A DNA stretch of 64,000 nt from Pleurodeles waltl (Eukaryota > Chordata > Amphibia > Caudata > Salamandridae): NCBI RefSeq assembly GCF_031143425.1, contig NC_090444.1, positions 1,535,110,782 to 1,535,174,781 on the forward strand, written 5' to 3'. Each line of letters opens with the position of its first letter. Position 1 is the first letter of the stretch. This document shows positions 1 through 11,860 of this stretch, piece by piece. The notes beneath the pieces were generated by a model. It ran no database searches and was not told where the DNA came from. It worked only from the letters and a program-made list of their open reading frames with translations. The position numbers were made by a program, and so were the translations under genes.

Positions 1-1424
1 GAAAACATTCAGGTATGTAAAATGAATAGCAGCATACAGCCAAAGAGAGATTTGCAGAATGGTTTTTGATATATGACAGTCTTTGAGCTGCAGAAACATT
101 GGTCATTGAGCAAGGTGAACAACCTTGAGAGGTGGGGGCTTGTATTTAAAGATTTGTCTTCTATCATGCTGCAGCACAGAGAGAACTATCTTACACATCA
201 TAGATTATTCCCACCTGACCACAGATGAAGATGACCACCCATGCCTCCTGATATTGCAGAACCTCTCAGCCGCCTTCGACACAGTTGACCATCCTACCTT
301 CATAAGCACCTTGGAATCTAGAATGGGATTCACTGGCAATGTCAGTCGCTATTTCTCCTCCTACCTTTCCAACTAACACCGCTTTGTTCATATGGGTACA
401 TCCAGCTCCAATAAATTATCTGAGTAAAGGTATCTTACTTGTGGTACCATATAGCCTAGTGGGGTGTATTAACCAATATGGAGCTTGGAACTTTTGAAAA
501 GGCTTTTATATTGTTTGAAACTGTGGTGAGTAAAGAGATGTGGTAGTGCCATTAATGTGTTTTGGGTTTCAGTGCTCCTATTAAGCTGGTTGTGTCTAAA
601 TCTGACAGTGGGACTCAGACAGGTACCTAACTCCCTTTAGATGGTAATGTCTCCAGAAAAACATGGCCGAGATATGGAAAAGGAAGTTCCTTAATGGCAG
701 TGCGTGAAGTGCTCCTTAAAGAGATGGGCTTTCAGTATCTTTCTTAACTGCACAAGTGAATGCTTAAGTCTTATGTGTGGAGGGATATTGTTCACATCCT
801 AGGAGCATAGCTTCAAAGACACCTCAAAAGCTATTTGCCTAGTACCATCATGTCTGAGTTCTACATCCATCCTATAGATATTGTTGAATTTCAGTAGCTT
901 AATCTTTTAAATATTCTCTGCTGCTCCATATTCAGTCAAATATGCCAGAAGGTACAATACTATATCTCCATCGCCCTAGGGAAAGTACTTAATGACTTTA
1001 AATATTTGTCCATGCTATAGAAAACATTCAGGTATGTAAAATGAATAGCAGCATACAGCCAAAGAGAGATTTGCAGAATGGTTTTTGATATATGACAGTC
1101 TTTTTGCTGCAGAAACATTGGTCATTGAGCAAGGTGAACAACCTTGAGAGATGGGGGCTTGTATTTAACGATTTGTCTTCTATCATGCTGCAGCACAGAG
1201 AGATCTACCTTACACATCATAGATTATTCCCACCTGACCACAGATGAAGATGACCACCCATGCCTCCTGATACTGCGGAACCTCTCAGCCGCCTTCGACA
1301 CAGTTGACCATCCTACCCTCATAAGCACCTTGGAATCTAGAATGGGATTCACTGGCAATGTCAGTCGCTATTTCTCCTCCTACCTTTCCAACTAACACCG
1401 CTTTGTTCATATGGGTACATCCAG
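1..1424. repeat. Direct duplication, period 1,019 bp, of a LINE-containing segment
   Basis: Bases 1-405 and 1020-1424 are almost identical, with only scattered substitutions; both end at the same point inside a reverse-transcriptase remnant (…GGGTACATCCAG). The first copy is cut by the window edge, so its true extent is unknown. Bases 406-1019 lie between the copies; I see no gene or known element there. A local tandem duplication is the simplest reading; two insertions of one LINE subfamily is the alternative. Confidence 0.85.
125..405 (+). pseudogene. LINE reverse transcriptase fragment (CR1/L2-like), first copy
   Basis: The translation contains a non-LTR reverse-transcriptase block, LSAAFDTVDHPTFISTLES, then a SRYFSSYLSN-like stretch. 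In CR1/L2/Rex-type LINEs this is the first catalytic Asp region (DLSAAFDTVDH) and the following GI-G-WF-SYL block. The fragment stops shortly after and is followed by unrelated sequence. There is no start codon context or complete domain; it is a dead fragment duplicated at 1144-1424. Confidence 0.75.
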
Positions 1425-2410
1425 GTCCCAAAAGATCCCTTTTACCTACAGAGTTCTCCAGAGTTCCACTGCCCCCTGTTGTCTCTAACCCCTAAATGGA
1501 GCAGCTCAGTGCTCTGTTCAGTGATATCAGCATCATGATTCACCAATATGCTTGTGATCCACAACTGTACTTGAAAGTTGTCTCTGCTTCATACATCCAA
1601 TGCCCAAAGCACTGCTGGCATACCATCCAGACTGAGATGTTCAGTATTTAAATCAATTTCAACCCAAACGAAACAGAATTGGTGCTGTTTGCCAAGAACA
1701 GGAAACAATACAAATCTGGTTCAGTGACATGAACCTTGACAGTTTCAAACCTGAACTTTCACCAAATGCCGAGTCACTTGGATTCTCACTGGACACCAAC
1801 CTCACCCTCAAGGAACACCTTGCCATAAAACAAAGGTGGTCTCATACCAGCTTTCTGGAACCAGCTCTCTCTTCCAAAGAAAGTCCAACAATTTTTTTAA
1901 GAAAGTGATTTCAGAACTCTTATTCAAGCCCTCATATTCCCACATCTAGATGGTAGTAACACCCTGCTTCATGGTCTCCCAGACTCCACACTGGCACTAT
2001 TAGGAGAATCCTACACATGCAGCACACTCATCCAAGACCTGAAAATATATAATCATCCTTCTTCCTGATTAAACTTAATTGGCACCCCTTGCCAGCTCGC
2101 ACCTTCTACAAAACCAGCTTTATTAATTACATGGCCATCCGAACCAGCACTGCTGCTCATCCTACAGACAAGTTAATCATCTCTGGTGGTTCTCAGCACA
2201 TCTGCAGGCAAGCCACTCAAAGACTGCAGACGAAGAAGTGTGAAAAAAAAAGGCAGCAGTCCGTTTCAGTCTATGCAGTGAGAATCTGAAGCAACATCCT
2301 CCTAACCAACTGGGCTGCCCATACACTGATCTAACTTAGGCAAGAGTTGAAGATACACCTCTCTGATGACATTCTGAAAACTCTTTTTTTCATTAAAATC
2401 ATGCTCTTGC
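1144..2410 (+). pseudogene. Degenerate LINE reverse transcriptase, second copy continuing to the C-terminus (CR1/L2-like)
   Basis: The same RT block as at 125-405 is followed here by recognisable downstream pieces in shifting frames: near 1730-1830 a segment like the SLGFSLDTNLTLKEHL region of CR1/L2 elements (family form: LGV-LDS-L-…-HI), and near 2070-2110 a KLNWHPLPAR-like block corresponding to the family's LHWLPV-AR motif close to the C-terminus. Frameshifts and stops are frequent, so no protein is made. Bases 2410-2535 hold nothing I recognise. Confidence 0.7.
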
Positions 2411-2540
2411 ATGGCTTATTTGATCAAACCCAGACTATCAGTGAGGGCATGGAGTGATACTGAGTATTAAAAGAAGCTATTGGATGTGCTAAAAATGTAA
2501 ATAAAGGGCCAACTGACAAAAGCATTTATGAGTATGTGAA

Positions 2541-4686
2541 TACTGGAAATGGACCTTTCTGCAGGGTCATCCCAAAATGTTTTGCCTTTTACTCTCCACT
2601 TTTTGCTGAATTTGTTCTTGTAGGCCTTAGGACTCTGAGTAATTTACCGCTGATGACCAGTGCTAAAGTGCACGTGCTTCTCCCCTAAACATGTAACATT
2701 GGTGTATCCACGAATGGCACATTTAATTTACATATACGTCCCGTTTAAAGTGGTATACCATATACACAGGGCCTGTAAATTAAATGCTACTTGTGGGCCT
2801 GTAGCACTGCTTGTGCCACCCACTTAAGTAGCCCTGTAAAACATATCTCGAGCCTGCCACTGCAGAGCCTGTGTGTGAAGTTTCACTGCCACTTCGACTT
2901 GGCATTTAAAACCTCTTGCCAAGCCTTAAACTCCCTTTTATTACATACAAGTCACTCCTAATGTAGGCTCTAGGTAGCCCGTAAGGTAGGGTGCTATGTA
3001 AATAAAAGGGCATGTACTTTTAAGTTTTACATGTTCTGGTAGTGAAAACCCCGCAAAGTTGTTTTTCACTATTGTGAGGCCTACTCCTCTAATAGGCCAG
3101 CATTGGAAATTCCTTAAATACTTTTAAGCTGTAATTCCTGATCAGTACTTAGTAGCTGCCTCATATTTCATTTCATTGGAATGGTAATGATAAATCCTCT
3201 TCAATGGTAAAGTCAGATTTAACATCCTATGTTAGAAATGCCACTTTAGAAAGTGGGCATTTCTCTGCTCATACTGCTTTGTGTGCCTTATAGCCTGTCT
3301 CTAATACACGTATTGGCTAGGTGACAGCTACACTTTGTGTATTCCCTCCAGACAGCTACACCACAGGAAGGGTGGGTGTGACAAAGTACTCATCTGCATT
3401 CTGATGGGCCATCCTGAGCAGGAAGAGTGGAGGGGAGCTCACACTTACACTTCAATATGGAACTGCCTGTACCCACACAAAGGGCTGATCATCCCCTACT
3501 GATAGTCTGGAGCCAGGACTGGGGTCAAAGGGGGACCTGTGCACTTCAAGGAGTTGCTTTGAAGTCACCCCAACTTTAAAGGCACATTTTGGCATAAGTA
3601 CTGGGGCTCTAACCCTAGCAAATCATTCCACTTCTGGACTTGGGAAGAACTCTGCTGGAGTAAAATCCTGCTCTGCTGTAAGGATTGCCACTTTGCCTGC
3701 ACTGAGTCCTTCAACTAACTGCTTCTCTGCTTTGCCGAGTTGCCCTGCTGCCTGCGGATCTGTGACCTGCTGAGTACAAGGACTGGAGCCATCTTGCTAA
3801 ACCCAGAGTGACTACAAGGGGTTGCTATCTTGCCCCCTGCTTGTCTGCAGTCTCCAGGACATCAAAGACTGTCAGCAACTCTCTGGGTGCTGCTGGACTC
3901 TGCTATCTGGGAGTCCTACCCTTGCCTGAGGTGCCTCCCTCCAGTACTAGGCCCCAGAAATCGGATCTGCAGCTGACTCCTGCAAAAACTGATGTATCAC
4001 CTCACATGTGTAAACTTTCACCACATCACCCTTTGACATTGACGCACAGACTGCTCAACAACATCAGATCCACAGCCTGTGCAGCTCAACAATGACGCTC
4101 TGCACAGCTTGATGACAACACACTGCATTGACTTCAAGGAGATCAACGAAAATGCGGGTCCCTCCTTTGTGCGGCTCGATAGCAACGGAGTGGATTCTCG
4201 CCTTCGACCAAAGCTCTATCCAAGGTAATCTGTTAGCAGGACCTCTCCTGGTCCTGTCGCCAGCTTGCCCTCCATTGTGGTAGGTATGAACTTTGGATTT
4301 TCACTGGTCCCTCACAACCACAAGTAACCTTTTGATCACTAGTGATAATCTAAGCACTGTTTTCACATGTAATCTTTAAAATGCCTATTTCAACATCTAT
4401 TTATTAATGTTTTGTTGTTTTGGTCTTGTTTTACTCAGAAACATATTCTCTATTTTTTAAAACTGGTGTGGCATTTTAACTGTGTTACTGTGTGTGTGCG
4501 TGTGTGTGTTTTGTACAAATACTTTACACATTGCCTCTTAAGTTAAGCCTGAATGCTCTGTGCCAAGCCACCAGAGGGTTAGCGCAGGTTTATTTAGGTT
4601 GTGTATCTGACTAACACTGACTATGACTGCGGTACCTACTTGGACAGGGTGCATACCTCTGCCAACTAGAGACTTCGTTTCGAACA
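2541..4686 (+). mobile_element. Solo LTR, same superfamily as the LTRs at 8706-10540 and 14665-16898
   Basis: The segment aligns by eye with the 3' LTR at 14665-16898: both share an early block (CTTTACC-CTGATGACCAGTGCTAAAGTGC at about 2640 and 14775), a CAGACAGCTACACC-type middle region, and a 3' end of GCCTGA…GCCAAGC-ACCA…GAGGGT then a TGCCAACTAGAGAC…AACA terminus. The flanks are GTGAA at 2536-2540 and GTGAA at 4687-4691, a 5-bp target-site duplication typical of LTR elements. The terminus ends CA; the expected initial TG appears mutated to TA. No internal region is attached, so it is a recombined solo LTR. The short open frame at 3808-4095 lies in it and is not a gene. Confidence 0.85.
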
Positions 4687-5531
4687 GTGAAGTAAAGTTC
4701 CTCTAGGGAGTTGAATATTTTGGAGACAATTCACTAATTAATTTATGAGTACAAGCAATAGTATGCCTGTAGGAGTACTTCAGTGCTCCTAAATTCCTTT
4801 GTCGATCAGCCCCTAAAGTGTTTCTGAGGACCATTCTCCTCTCGTCACTCCCAAGTAAGAATTATGGACTGATCTTTCTGCTTTCAGGCGCCTTGTCTCT
4901 GTGACTGACCTACATGGTGTGCTCATGGATTCCGGAAAGTTTGCTCCTGTTCTCTGTATGTACTCTTAAAGTTATTTCTCTATATTCTCCCTCCACACTG
5001 CCCCATTCATTATAAATGTCCTTAACAAATTACGATTAATAGAGGATTCGCCATGTACGTGTCCCGTTCGTCTCACCTTGTGGCACTTTTAATTATAGGC
5101 ACTATGATTTTCTTAAGCAGTGCTAGATGCATGCAGATGATGCTAAATCAACTATGCGTTCTTTGAAGAGCAATTGCTAAGGAAATAAAGCCCACTAGAT
5201 ACAAGCGCTGCTGCCTCACAACAGAGACATATGGTTTGCATAAGCCCTGATTGTGCCATACCAGTCAGGTAAAAAAATACACCCAACAGAGCAAATGCAA
5301 AAGGCCTAAACAACGTAATCGTAGGGATACGTTAACAAACAAGGTGATAACAGTATTACAAAATAGCATATATGTCCTACTGAACTTTACAAATCCCATT
5401 CACATGCTTTACTATTAAAATCTGGAGAAAGAAATCACAAGGAAAAAAGCGCTACTGTAGGGTGAACTAATTTAAATGCAAACAACGGGTAACAGTATAT
5501 TATATAACCACACACAGTCACAACCACACAA

Positions 5532-5577
5532 CCCCCCCCTCCCCCCCCCCTCCCCCCCCCCCCCACACACACACACA
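5532..5577. repeat. Poly-C tract followed by a CA microsatellite
   Basis: A run of C residues interrupted by single T bases is followed directly by (AC)n. It is low complexity and creates the glycine-rich tail of the spurious minus-strand open frames across it. Confidence 0.95.
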
Positions 5578-6699
5578 AATCGCACCCAGAGGCTGAATAA
5601 TTTCACGCTCCTGGAGTAAATGCAGCCTCGCCAAAATAGTGTGAAACGAACCACTGCGACCAAACAGGGTGCCCCGTACAACCCAAGCAACTGTAGCATC
5701 CTGCCTTTCGTTCGGGGTGGAGTGCAGCTTCCAGAACGTGTAGCGCACGCCTTTAAAGAGCATGTGTGCAACTGGGGATCCCACGTCCAGATGTGCTCCG
5801 AGATAGACCGCTGATGAAGCGGACTGGTGCTCGCCAGCACATCCCCAAGACATGTTGCAAAAACAGGAATATGCTGACGCCACCACCAGTTTTGTCATTT
5901 TGTCAGACAACTCCAGTGTCCAGCAGCCTGTTTCAATCGGAGACACCGAGCTGCTTTTACAAAATTAATAGCAGTTTGGCTAAATACTGCTAAAGTTCGT
6001 GATTACGTGGAAAACAGAACACACATTGTCCCGGGCTATGTCAAGATACTGAGGTCGCTATTTACAGACTGTGTACGACCCTCTGTACCTTCTCCACGGC
6101 GCGGAAAGTTTAATGTAAATACACACTGAACAAATAAAAACGAACTTCTCACGTCGAGGGTCCGATTGGTGCAAAAATATACAGTGCAAAACTTGTGCAA
6201 ATGTCCACGAATAAGGGCAAGGTGCATGGCCAGCTCTGGGAATCTAACAGAGAAGAACCCCGATTGCGATACGAAACAAAAACGATCTTCTTAATAAGCT
6301 ATTGTCTTTCGTCTGAATGTTGGCACCGAGAAATCAAGACAAAAGTTGAGAAACGTCAATCAAATAGCTTAAAAAGAAAAGGAGCGAGTCTCGCCGTCTT
6401 CCTTCTTAAATGGGAGGTTTGGGCGTTTTTGATACGCTCCCATCTCTCTTGGCTGGTTGTGTTTTAGCTCACTCTGCAGAGAGGTCATTGAGGCTGCAGC
6501 AATCTGCAGAACAGATGCTCCAAACCTGCCAGCACCGATGCAACACTGCCCACGCTAAGGGGTCCCCACACCAGCCACCACTCACCATCTTCCCTGGATC
6601 CGTGCCTCTTCTTCAACTCCTTTTGCTCCAGTCCGGACAGATTCTTTTTTCTCCTCTACCCTGTTAGATACTGTTGTTCTCCCTTCAAAGTAACAAACG

Positions 6700-7090
6700 C
6701 TGGTGGTTGAACTGCTGTCGATTGGACGCGAAATGGAAATGGCGCACTCCTATTGGAGAAAATCTCCGTCAATCTGAGGGGGGTGGGTGCGTCATTGGCA
6801 TGGAAGGCTGCAGCAGAGTTTTTGGCAGTAAAGCTTTTGTCCCCTCCTTCCCACACTCACTCATTATGTGCGTGCCCCACATTCCTGCGGGGCCACGTGA
6901 GTCCGCAGCAGCCCGGGCAGCGGTGCGGTGTGCACAGCTGTGCTGCACAGTGTCAGCAGCAGCTCCAGTTTCACCGGGAGGCAGGGCAGCTCTTTCCAGC
7001 TTCCCGCCCTTCTTCTTTGAGTATGGGTCCTGGAGGGCTGAAAGGGAGGATGAGATCTCGCCCTTCACTGGAAACGTCTCTTCAGCACAC
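6700..7090. promoter_or_regulatory. GC-richer patch with CCAAT and E-box motifs (possible promoter or CpG-rich segment)
   Basis: This stretch is clearly richer in G+C and CpG than its AT-rich surroundings. ATTGG (inverted CCAAT) occurs near 6722, 6752 and 6795, and a CACGTG E-box near 6895. No TATA box or splice-consistent exon is obvious. Such patches can mark vertebrate promoters, but may equally be the remnant of an unrecognised repeat. The call is inference from composition only. Confidence 0.25.
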
Positions 7091-7555
7091 TTGGGCCAAT
7101 TACGAGAATGTTCCCTGAGAAAGCAGCCAGCAAACTCGGAGTGTCGTCATCTGTTGATTTTTTTTTATTGAAGTGACCTGGGTTAATACGTTTTTTTCTA
7201 AAATTATGTTCGAATAAACAAGTAATTTACTGCTCCTAACGAAGCAGAGTAAGAATTGTATGCATACTTTTTACATTTCTTTCATTCTCTTTGGTCAGTC
7301 GGTCTCCTCATGTCAACTGTGCGACTTTTGGATCTTGTGTTTTTCTGACTGAAAATATCCCTCTTCTGGGTCTAAGCTTGTCGCGGGTTTACAACTCACG
7401 CGAATCACTGTGCATTCTGGTATTTGTAGTTCTAGCTTTCCCTTTAGAAACAATAACACTAACTGCATCAGAGTGCAAAAATATGTCATAAAAAGCCAGG
7501 TATGTCTGTCTGCCTCAATCATCACATTGGTTGAATAGGAACTCCTTGAAATTAA

Positions 7556-8440
7556 ATGGAGAAAAAAACTGCATTTCTCTGTTGTACCTCATCTAAAGAG
7601 CTGTACCGTCTCTCAAAGGATTTCTGGACATGGCTTTGGTCGGATTACCTTAAACCAGCTCAGGTTGTTCTGAATTTAGGAGTTTACCTTGACGACAACC
7701 TTCCTATGGAAGCACATGTTAATAAAACGGCAGCCACTTGCTTTGCCCTGCGTCAGAACCCCTGAAAAATGGTCCTGCTGTTGCCCCAGCCAGCTAGAAA
7801 GTTAGTAGTCCAGAGTACTGCCCTGAGAATAATTGACTACTGTAGTTGCACTTCTGCTGGGAGCTCCTGAATAACCAATAAAAAAAACGCACTTAGTTCA
7901 AGCAATAGCTGCGAAAATGTCACTGGACAAATCTAGGTATGATTCCTCTTCTGCTACCTTGAAAGAATTACTCGGGCTACCAGCCAAAGAAACGATAGTG
8001 TTTAAATCTATGGTTGTAGTCTATGAAGCACTAAGCACAACAAGCCCACTCGCATTGCAAAGGCATTATAGACACTATAGACCTCAGAGGAATATACACT
8101 CGGCTTCAGCCAAACTAGTCTGTGTCACGAAATTCAGGAGAGTGAGGGCGGGGGAAGATCATTCCAGGTAAAGGCAGCCCAATTATGAAATGTACTCCCG
8201 CTCCCCTCAGGGCCAGTGCAAATCTCTCCGTTTTTAGGAAGGTTCTGAAGACCTGGCTCTTTCTGAATAAACAGTAGAACCGCAAGTAGATTTAGTAGAG
8301 TAGGTGGAAATTATTTAGCAGAACAAGCGATTTATAGTAGATGGAACTGGTATGATTCTATAGTGCCAAGATACCTGTTAGGTGAACGTCGCACTTTATA
8401 AATGTCTGTTACTTGCTTACTTACTTGAACAGCATGATGT
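7556..8440 (+). pseudogene. 3' end of a CR1/L2-like LINE (RT C-terminus and tail)
   Basis: Two open pieces carry late-RT signatures. At 7556-7765 a LNLGVYLDDNLPMEAHVNK block matches the family pattern LGV-LD-L-M-AHVN. At 7917-8171 there is a piece reaching the LL-LP-…-FK…VYEAL region. The segment ends near 8400 with CGCACTTTATAAATG, which resembles the GCGCTATATAAATA-type 3' terminus at 21528 in this window, followed by a short (CTTA)n-like tail. Stops and frameshifts separate the pieces. Confidence 0.65.
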
Positions 8441-8705
8441 CTATGATATGCATTGTACATAAATGGAAGATCTCACAGTCTGCTCTGGGTCATAAGAATT
8501 CCTATGTATCTCTAGAACGGAAAAAGTATTTAGCATTTATTTCTTATTCAACTGTGACACTTCTGTAAGAGGAACCTCTGAGGCACCTGTCAACTTCTCG
8601 ACGGGGTGCAGGGGCGCAAAGAGATTTCACCTGGTGAGCAAAAAAACAATGGATTAAACCCAGATCTTTGTGACTAGGGGTGAATGATTGCATTGTTCCG
8701 CATTC
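8441..8705. other. Unassigned spacer between a LINE tail and a truncated LTR
   Basis: I see no open frame, RNA gene or shared repeat in these 265 bases. They separate the LINE tail from the point where homology to the downstream LTR begins. Confidence 0.4.
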
Positions 8706-10540
8706 CGTCCATCATCTGTTCTTTTTGCACTTTTAGAAAGTTGACTTTTTTTTTTTTGCTTTAACCATTCTGTGACTCTGCCTGTTTGTGGATTCCCTGT
8801 CTGGGTCAGACTGACAGTTGGGCTGTTTGTGAAACTCCTCTAGACATTGACACAAAGGGAGCTGAGGTGTAGCCTGCATATCCTAATGAGCCATATGAGC
8901 TAGAGTGGAGGGAGGAGTGGTCACTTATACCTGAAAGGACTGCGCCTGCCCTCACACATTGCAGTCTCCAACCCCCTGATGTGTGTCTGGGGCTGGCCTG
9001 GACAAGAAAGGATCTTGCAAACATGTGACTTTGCTTTGAAGTTTGCCAACTTCAAAGGCAGAAAGGGGTATAAATATTGGACCCAAAATACCAGACTTTT
9101 AAAATCTTTCTGTAATCAAGAGGAACCTCTGCAAAGGAGAAGAGCTGAAGAGCTGGATGAGGAGTACTGGCCCTTTGTTGTTTTGTTTTGCTGGGTTGGC
9201 CTGCAGTTGCTGCATCTGCCTGAAAAGAGAGCAAAGGGTGAACTTTGCTGTGTATCCTGCTTGAGAAAGTTCTCCAAGGGATTGAAGTAGAGCTTGCCTC
9301 CTGTTGGAAGTCTCAGGAACACCAAAGACTTCATTTTCTTTGACCTGCAGCACTGGAACTGTGTATTTTGTGCGGTTCAAGAGGAGAAACCATTGCAATG
9401 CTGCCAATGATGCCGCTGGCCTGCACCGTGATCTGCCGATGTCTCATGAAGCTGCACTGCCCCACTTCGCACTGCAACCCTGGCCTCACCAACGCAGTCA
9501 TCGGACAACTTCACTGAGCTGCTGCTCCCACCACGACCTGTGGGCCCCCCACTCCGGCATCGCCTTGCTCAAACCGCATCCTGGGCATCCTCGACAACGA
9601 CGCTCTTGCTGACACCGGGGCCGCTGCCTGCACCATGGCCTGTGGACACCGCTCATGAGGGCCACAAAGCACCGTCCTGACCCTCAATGCATGGCTTGGG
9701 CTAACCAATGACAGTGCTTCAGCAATGACGACAACACTGCCTGCACCGTAACCTGGTGAGACTGCACGTCACACCGCACCGCTTCACACCGCAGCCCTGG
9801 TCTCATCGACGACACTGGACACCGTCACCGAGCCACTGCCTGCACTGTGACCTGTGGGCACAGCACGTTGCATCGTCCCGCTTTGCACTGCAGCTCAACA
9901 CCATCCATGCCAGTCCTCCTGACTTAATCAGCTCGGAGTTCGATGTGCAATGCGTGTGACTTCAAGGGCCTGATGACTCCCGCCCGACTCAGTAACCAAC
10001 ACCGCAATGCCAGTGATGCCAGCGACGCCAGCGACGCTGCTCTCCAGAGCTCACCGCGAGGATCACGATGCCCTGCAATTCCAAAGGTACTGTTTGTGGG
10101 TCTCCCCGACACCATAGCTGGTCCGAGACGCTGCGGCCGGCCTGAACTGTTGGTTGTGTTGATCATGATGCCGCGATCGCCCCAGGTGGAGCTATCGACT
10201 TCAAGGAACTGTATTTTTGAGTAAATATTGCAGAATTCATATATTTACTACTGTATGGTGGATTTTTATCATATTTGGTCTTGTTTTATATCGATAAATA
10301 TTGACTATTTTTCTAAAACTTGTGTGGTGTCCTTATGTAGTGTTTTCATTTGTTACTGTGTGTTATGTGCACATGCTTTACACATTGCTTCTGAGATAAG
10401 CCTGACTGCTCGTGCCAAGCTACTAAGGTGGTGAGCAGGGGTTATCTGAGCAGGTATCTCCCTTATCCTGACTAGAGTGAGGGTCCCTACTTGGACAGGG
10501 TGAAAACCGACTGCCAACTAGAGACCCCATTTCTAAAACA
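8706..10540 (+). mobile_element. 5'-truncated upstream LTR of an old Gmr1-like element
   Basis: From about 8706 the sequence aligns with the inner part of the LTR at 14665-16898 (TTAACCATTCTGTG-CTCTGCC at about 8762 and 15399; TTGCCAACTTCAAAGGCAGA at about 9042 and 15685; the CTGCCAACTAGAGACCC…CTAAAACA terminus at about 10512-10540). The first ~700 bases of the LTR are missing, so no upstream target duplication can be found. A divergent repeat-rich block at 9400-10000, with recurring CACTGCAACCCTGG/CACCGCA motifs, differs strongly from the matching part of the downstream LTR. The pair is old, or the two LTRs came from different copies. Confidence 0.75.
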
Positions 10541-11520
10541 AGGTGTGGTCTCACGCCTGAGCAGTATAAGTACAAGTTTAGGTCCTGCAAGAAGAAGGAA
10601 TCCCAAACATGGTAAGAATATGTTGACTATTTCTGCAGATCACTGGATGGTTGGGTGAAGGGCAGTAAGATAACAACTTATGAGAGGCTTTACAACTTAA
10701 TTGCTGGGGAACACTTTTACAGTCTGTTTTCCAGAGCTGTGCCAGCACCTGATTGACAGCAAGCTGACTGACCCTCAGGAAGCTTGTGCAGGAAGTGGAC
10801 CATTGGGAGAGCACCAGGGTCCAAAAGAGGTAGGGGGGAGACCACGGCAAGGGTGGGAAGGGTCCCTCCCAAAAGAAGTGGGGGAGTAAGGGTAATCCTG
10901 GGCAGTTCGCTAAATGTCCCCAATCTAGTTCCCAGGGTAAGGATCCCCAGCCCCCAGTTGAAAAGAAGCCATGGTTTTGTAAAGGGAAACCTGCAGAGGG
11001 CGGTCCCCGCAAGTGTTATGCATGTGACCAGGTGGGTCAAATGTCCAAAGTGGACCCGGGCACCCACTGGGGCTCAGTCACAGGGTTTGGCCAGTGTAGC
11101 CCTTGGGGAGGAGTTGGTTCAAGGTGGGTGGAAGCCAGCTGAGATGACCCTTGCCTCACTAGGGGACAGTGAGATGGTCCTGAGAACTCTTGTGCCTGAC
11201 ATCAAGGGCAGTTCGCTAAAGGGCCCCAACCTAGTTCCCAGGGTAGGGATCCCCAGCCCCCAGTTGAAAAGAAGCCATGGTTTTGTAAAGGGAAACCATC
11301 AGAGGTGGGTCCCCGCAAGTGTTATGCATGTGACCAGGTGGGTCATGTGTGGGAGAGATGCCAAATGTCCAAAGTGGACACCGGCACCCACTGGTGCTCA
11401 GTCACAGGGTTTGGCCAGCGTAGCACTTGGGGAGGAGTTGGTTCCAGGTGGGTGGAAGCCAGCTGAGATGACTCTTATCTCACTAGGGGGCAGTGAGATG
11501 GTCCAGAGAACCCTTGTGCC
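10541..11520 (+). pseudogene. gag: Gag remnant of the Gmr1-like element, N-terminus missing, nucleocapsid duplicated
   Basis: Directly after the LTR the frame enters mid-Gag: an EQYKYKFR…SLDGWVKGSK…TYERLYNLI…HLIDSKLTDPQE series that lines up with the capsid of the better element at 33410-34765 (EQYRIKFR…LEGWLHGSK…YESLNNLI…YLVDSDLTSPQE). Leader and Gag N-terminus are deleted. A nucleocapsid zinc knuckle follows as a 306-bp tandem duplication (10900-11205 and 11206-11520): the second copy has KCYACDQVGHVWERC, the first has lost the His and last Cys through a ~20-base deletion. Frameshifts and stops throughout; the long open frame at 10784-11635 is mostly out of the true frame. Confidence 0.75.
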
Positions 11521-11860
11521 TGAAAACACTAAAACGTGCAGGCAGTGGGTGTCCATCAATGTACAGAGGGTGGAGGCTCTGAGAGACACAGGAGCCAGTG
11601 TGACTATTGTGAGAAGTCACCTGGTGTCTGAATAGCAGGTAGATCCCCATGTACTTCACCAAGTAGTTGTGGTAGAGAACTCAGAGCGCCTGTGCAGAGA
11701 GTCACGGGTTCCTTTTGAATGGGGGGTGGTCTCAGGTGCCCTGAGAGTAGCTGTGAGTCCAACCATGCCTGTAGATTGTCTACTTGGCAATGACCTGGAG
11801 GATTCCCCTTGGAAGGAGCCGGAACACAGGTCTCACTTGGAGATGTTGTGTTTGCTTGGG
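11521..11860 (+). pseudogene. Aspartic protease remnant of the Gmr1-like element
   Basis: An ALRDTGASVTIV active-site block at about 11574-11610 gives the retropepsin DTGA motif. A PVDCLLGNDLED block at about 11767-11802 matches the C-terminal half of the protease in the related element at 33147-33434 (PVDCLLGNDLE). A frame change separates them. The enzyme normally cuts the Gag-Pol polyprotein; here it is non-functional. Confidence 0.75.

Larger units (their letters stand above)
4692..7540. other. Apparently single-copy intergenic DNA
   Basis: I recognise no transposon protein, RNA gene or repeat shared with the rest of the window in this stretch, apart from the poly-C/CA tract and the GC-rich patch listed separately. 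Several short open frames exist on both strands (for example 5518-5946 minus and 6674-7171 plus), but none has a recognisable domain, a convincing start context or splice structure. It could hold regulatory DNA or an untranslated exon of a host gene; nothing in the sequence proves it. Confidence 0.4.

Noticed and set aside
5472..5946. Two overlapping minus-strand open frames of 122 and 142 residues
   Set aside because: No domain is recognisable and both end in a glycine-rich tail encoded by the poly-C/CA tract.
6674..7171. 165-residue plus-strand open frame in the GC-rich patch
   Set aside because: High GC content lengthens random frames; overlapping frames of similar size exist in other phases and on the other strand, and no motif is seen.
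10784..11635. 283-residue plus-strand open frame
   Set aside because: Most of it is out of frame with the recognisable Gag and zinc knuckle; only its last ~35 residues coincide with the true protease frame.
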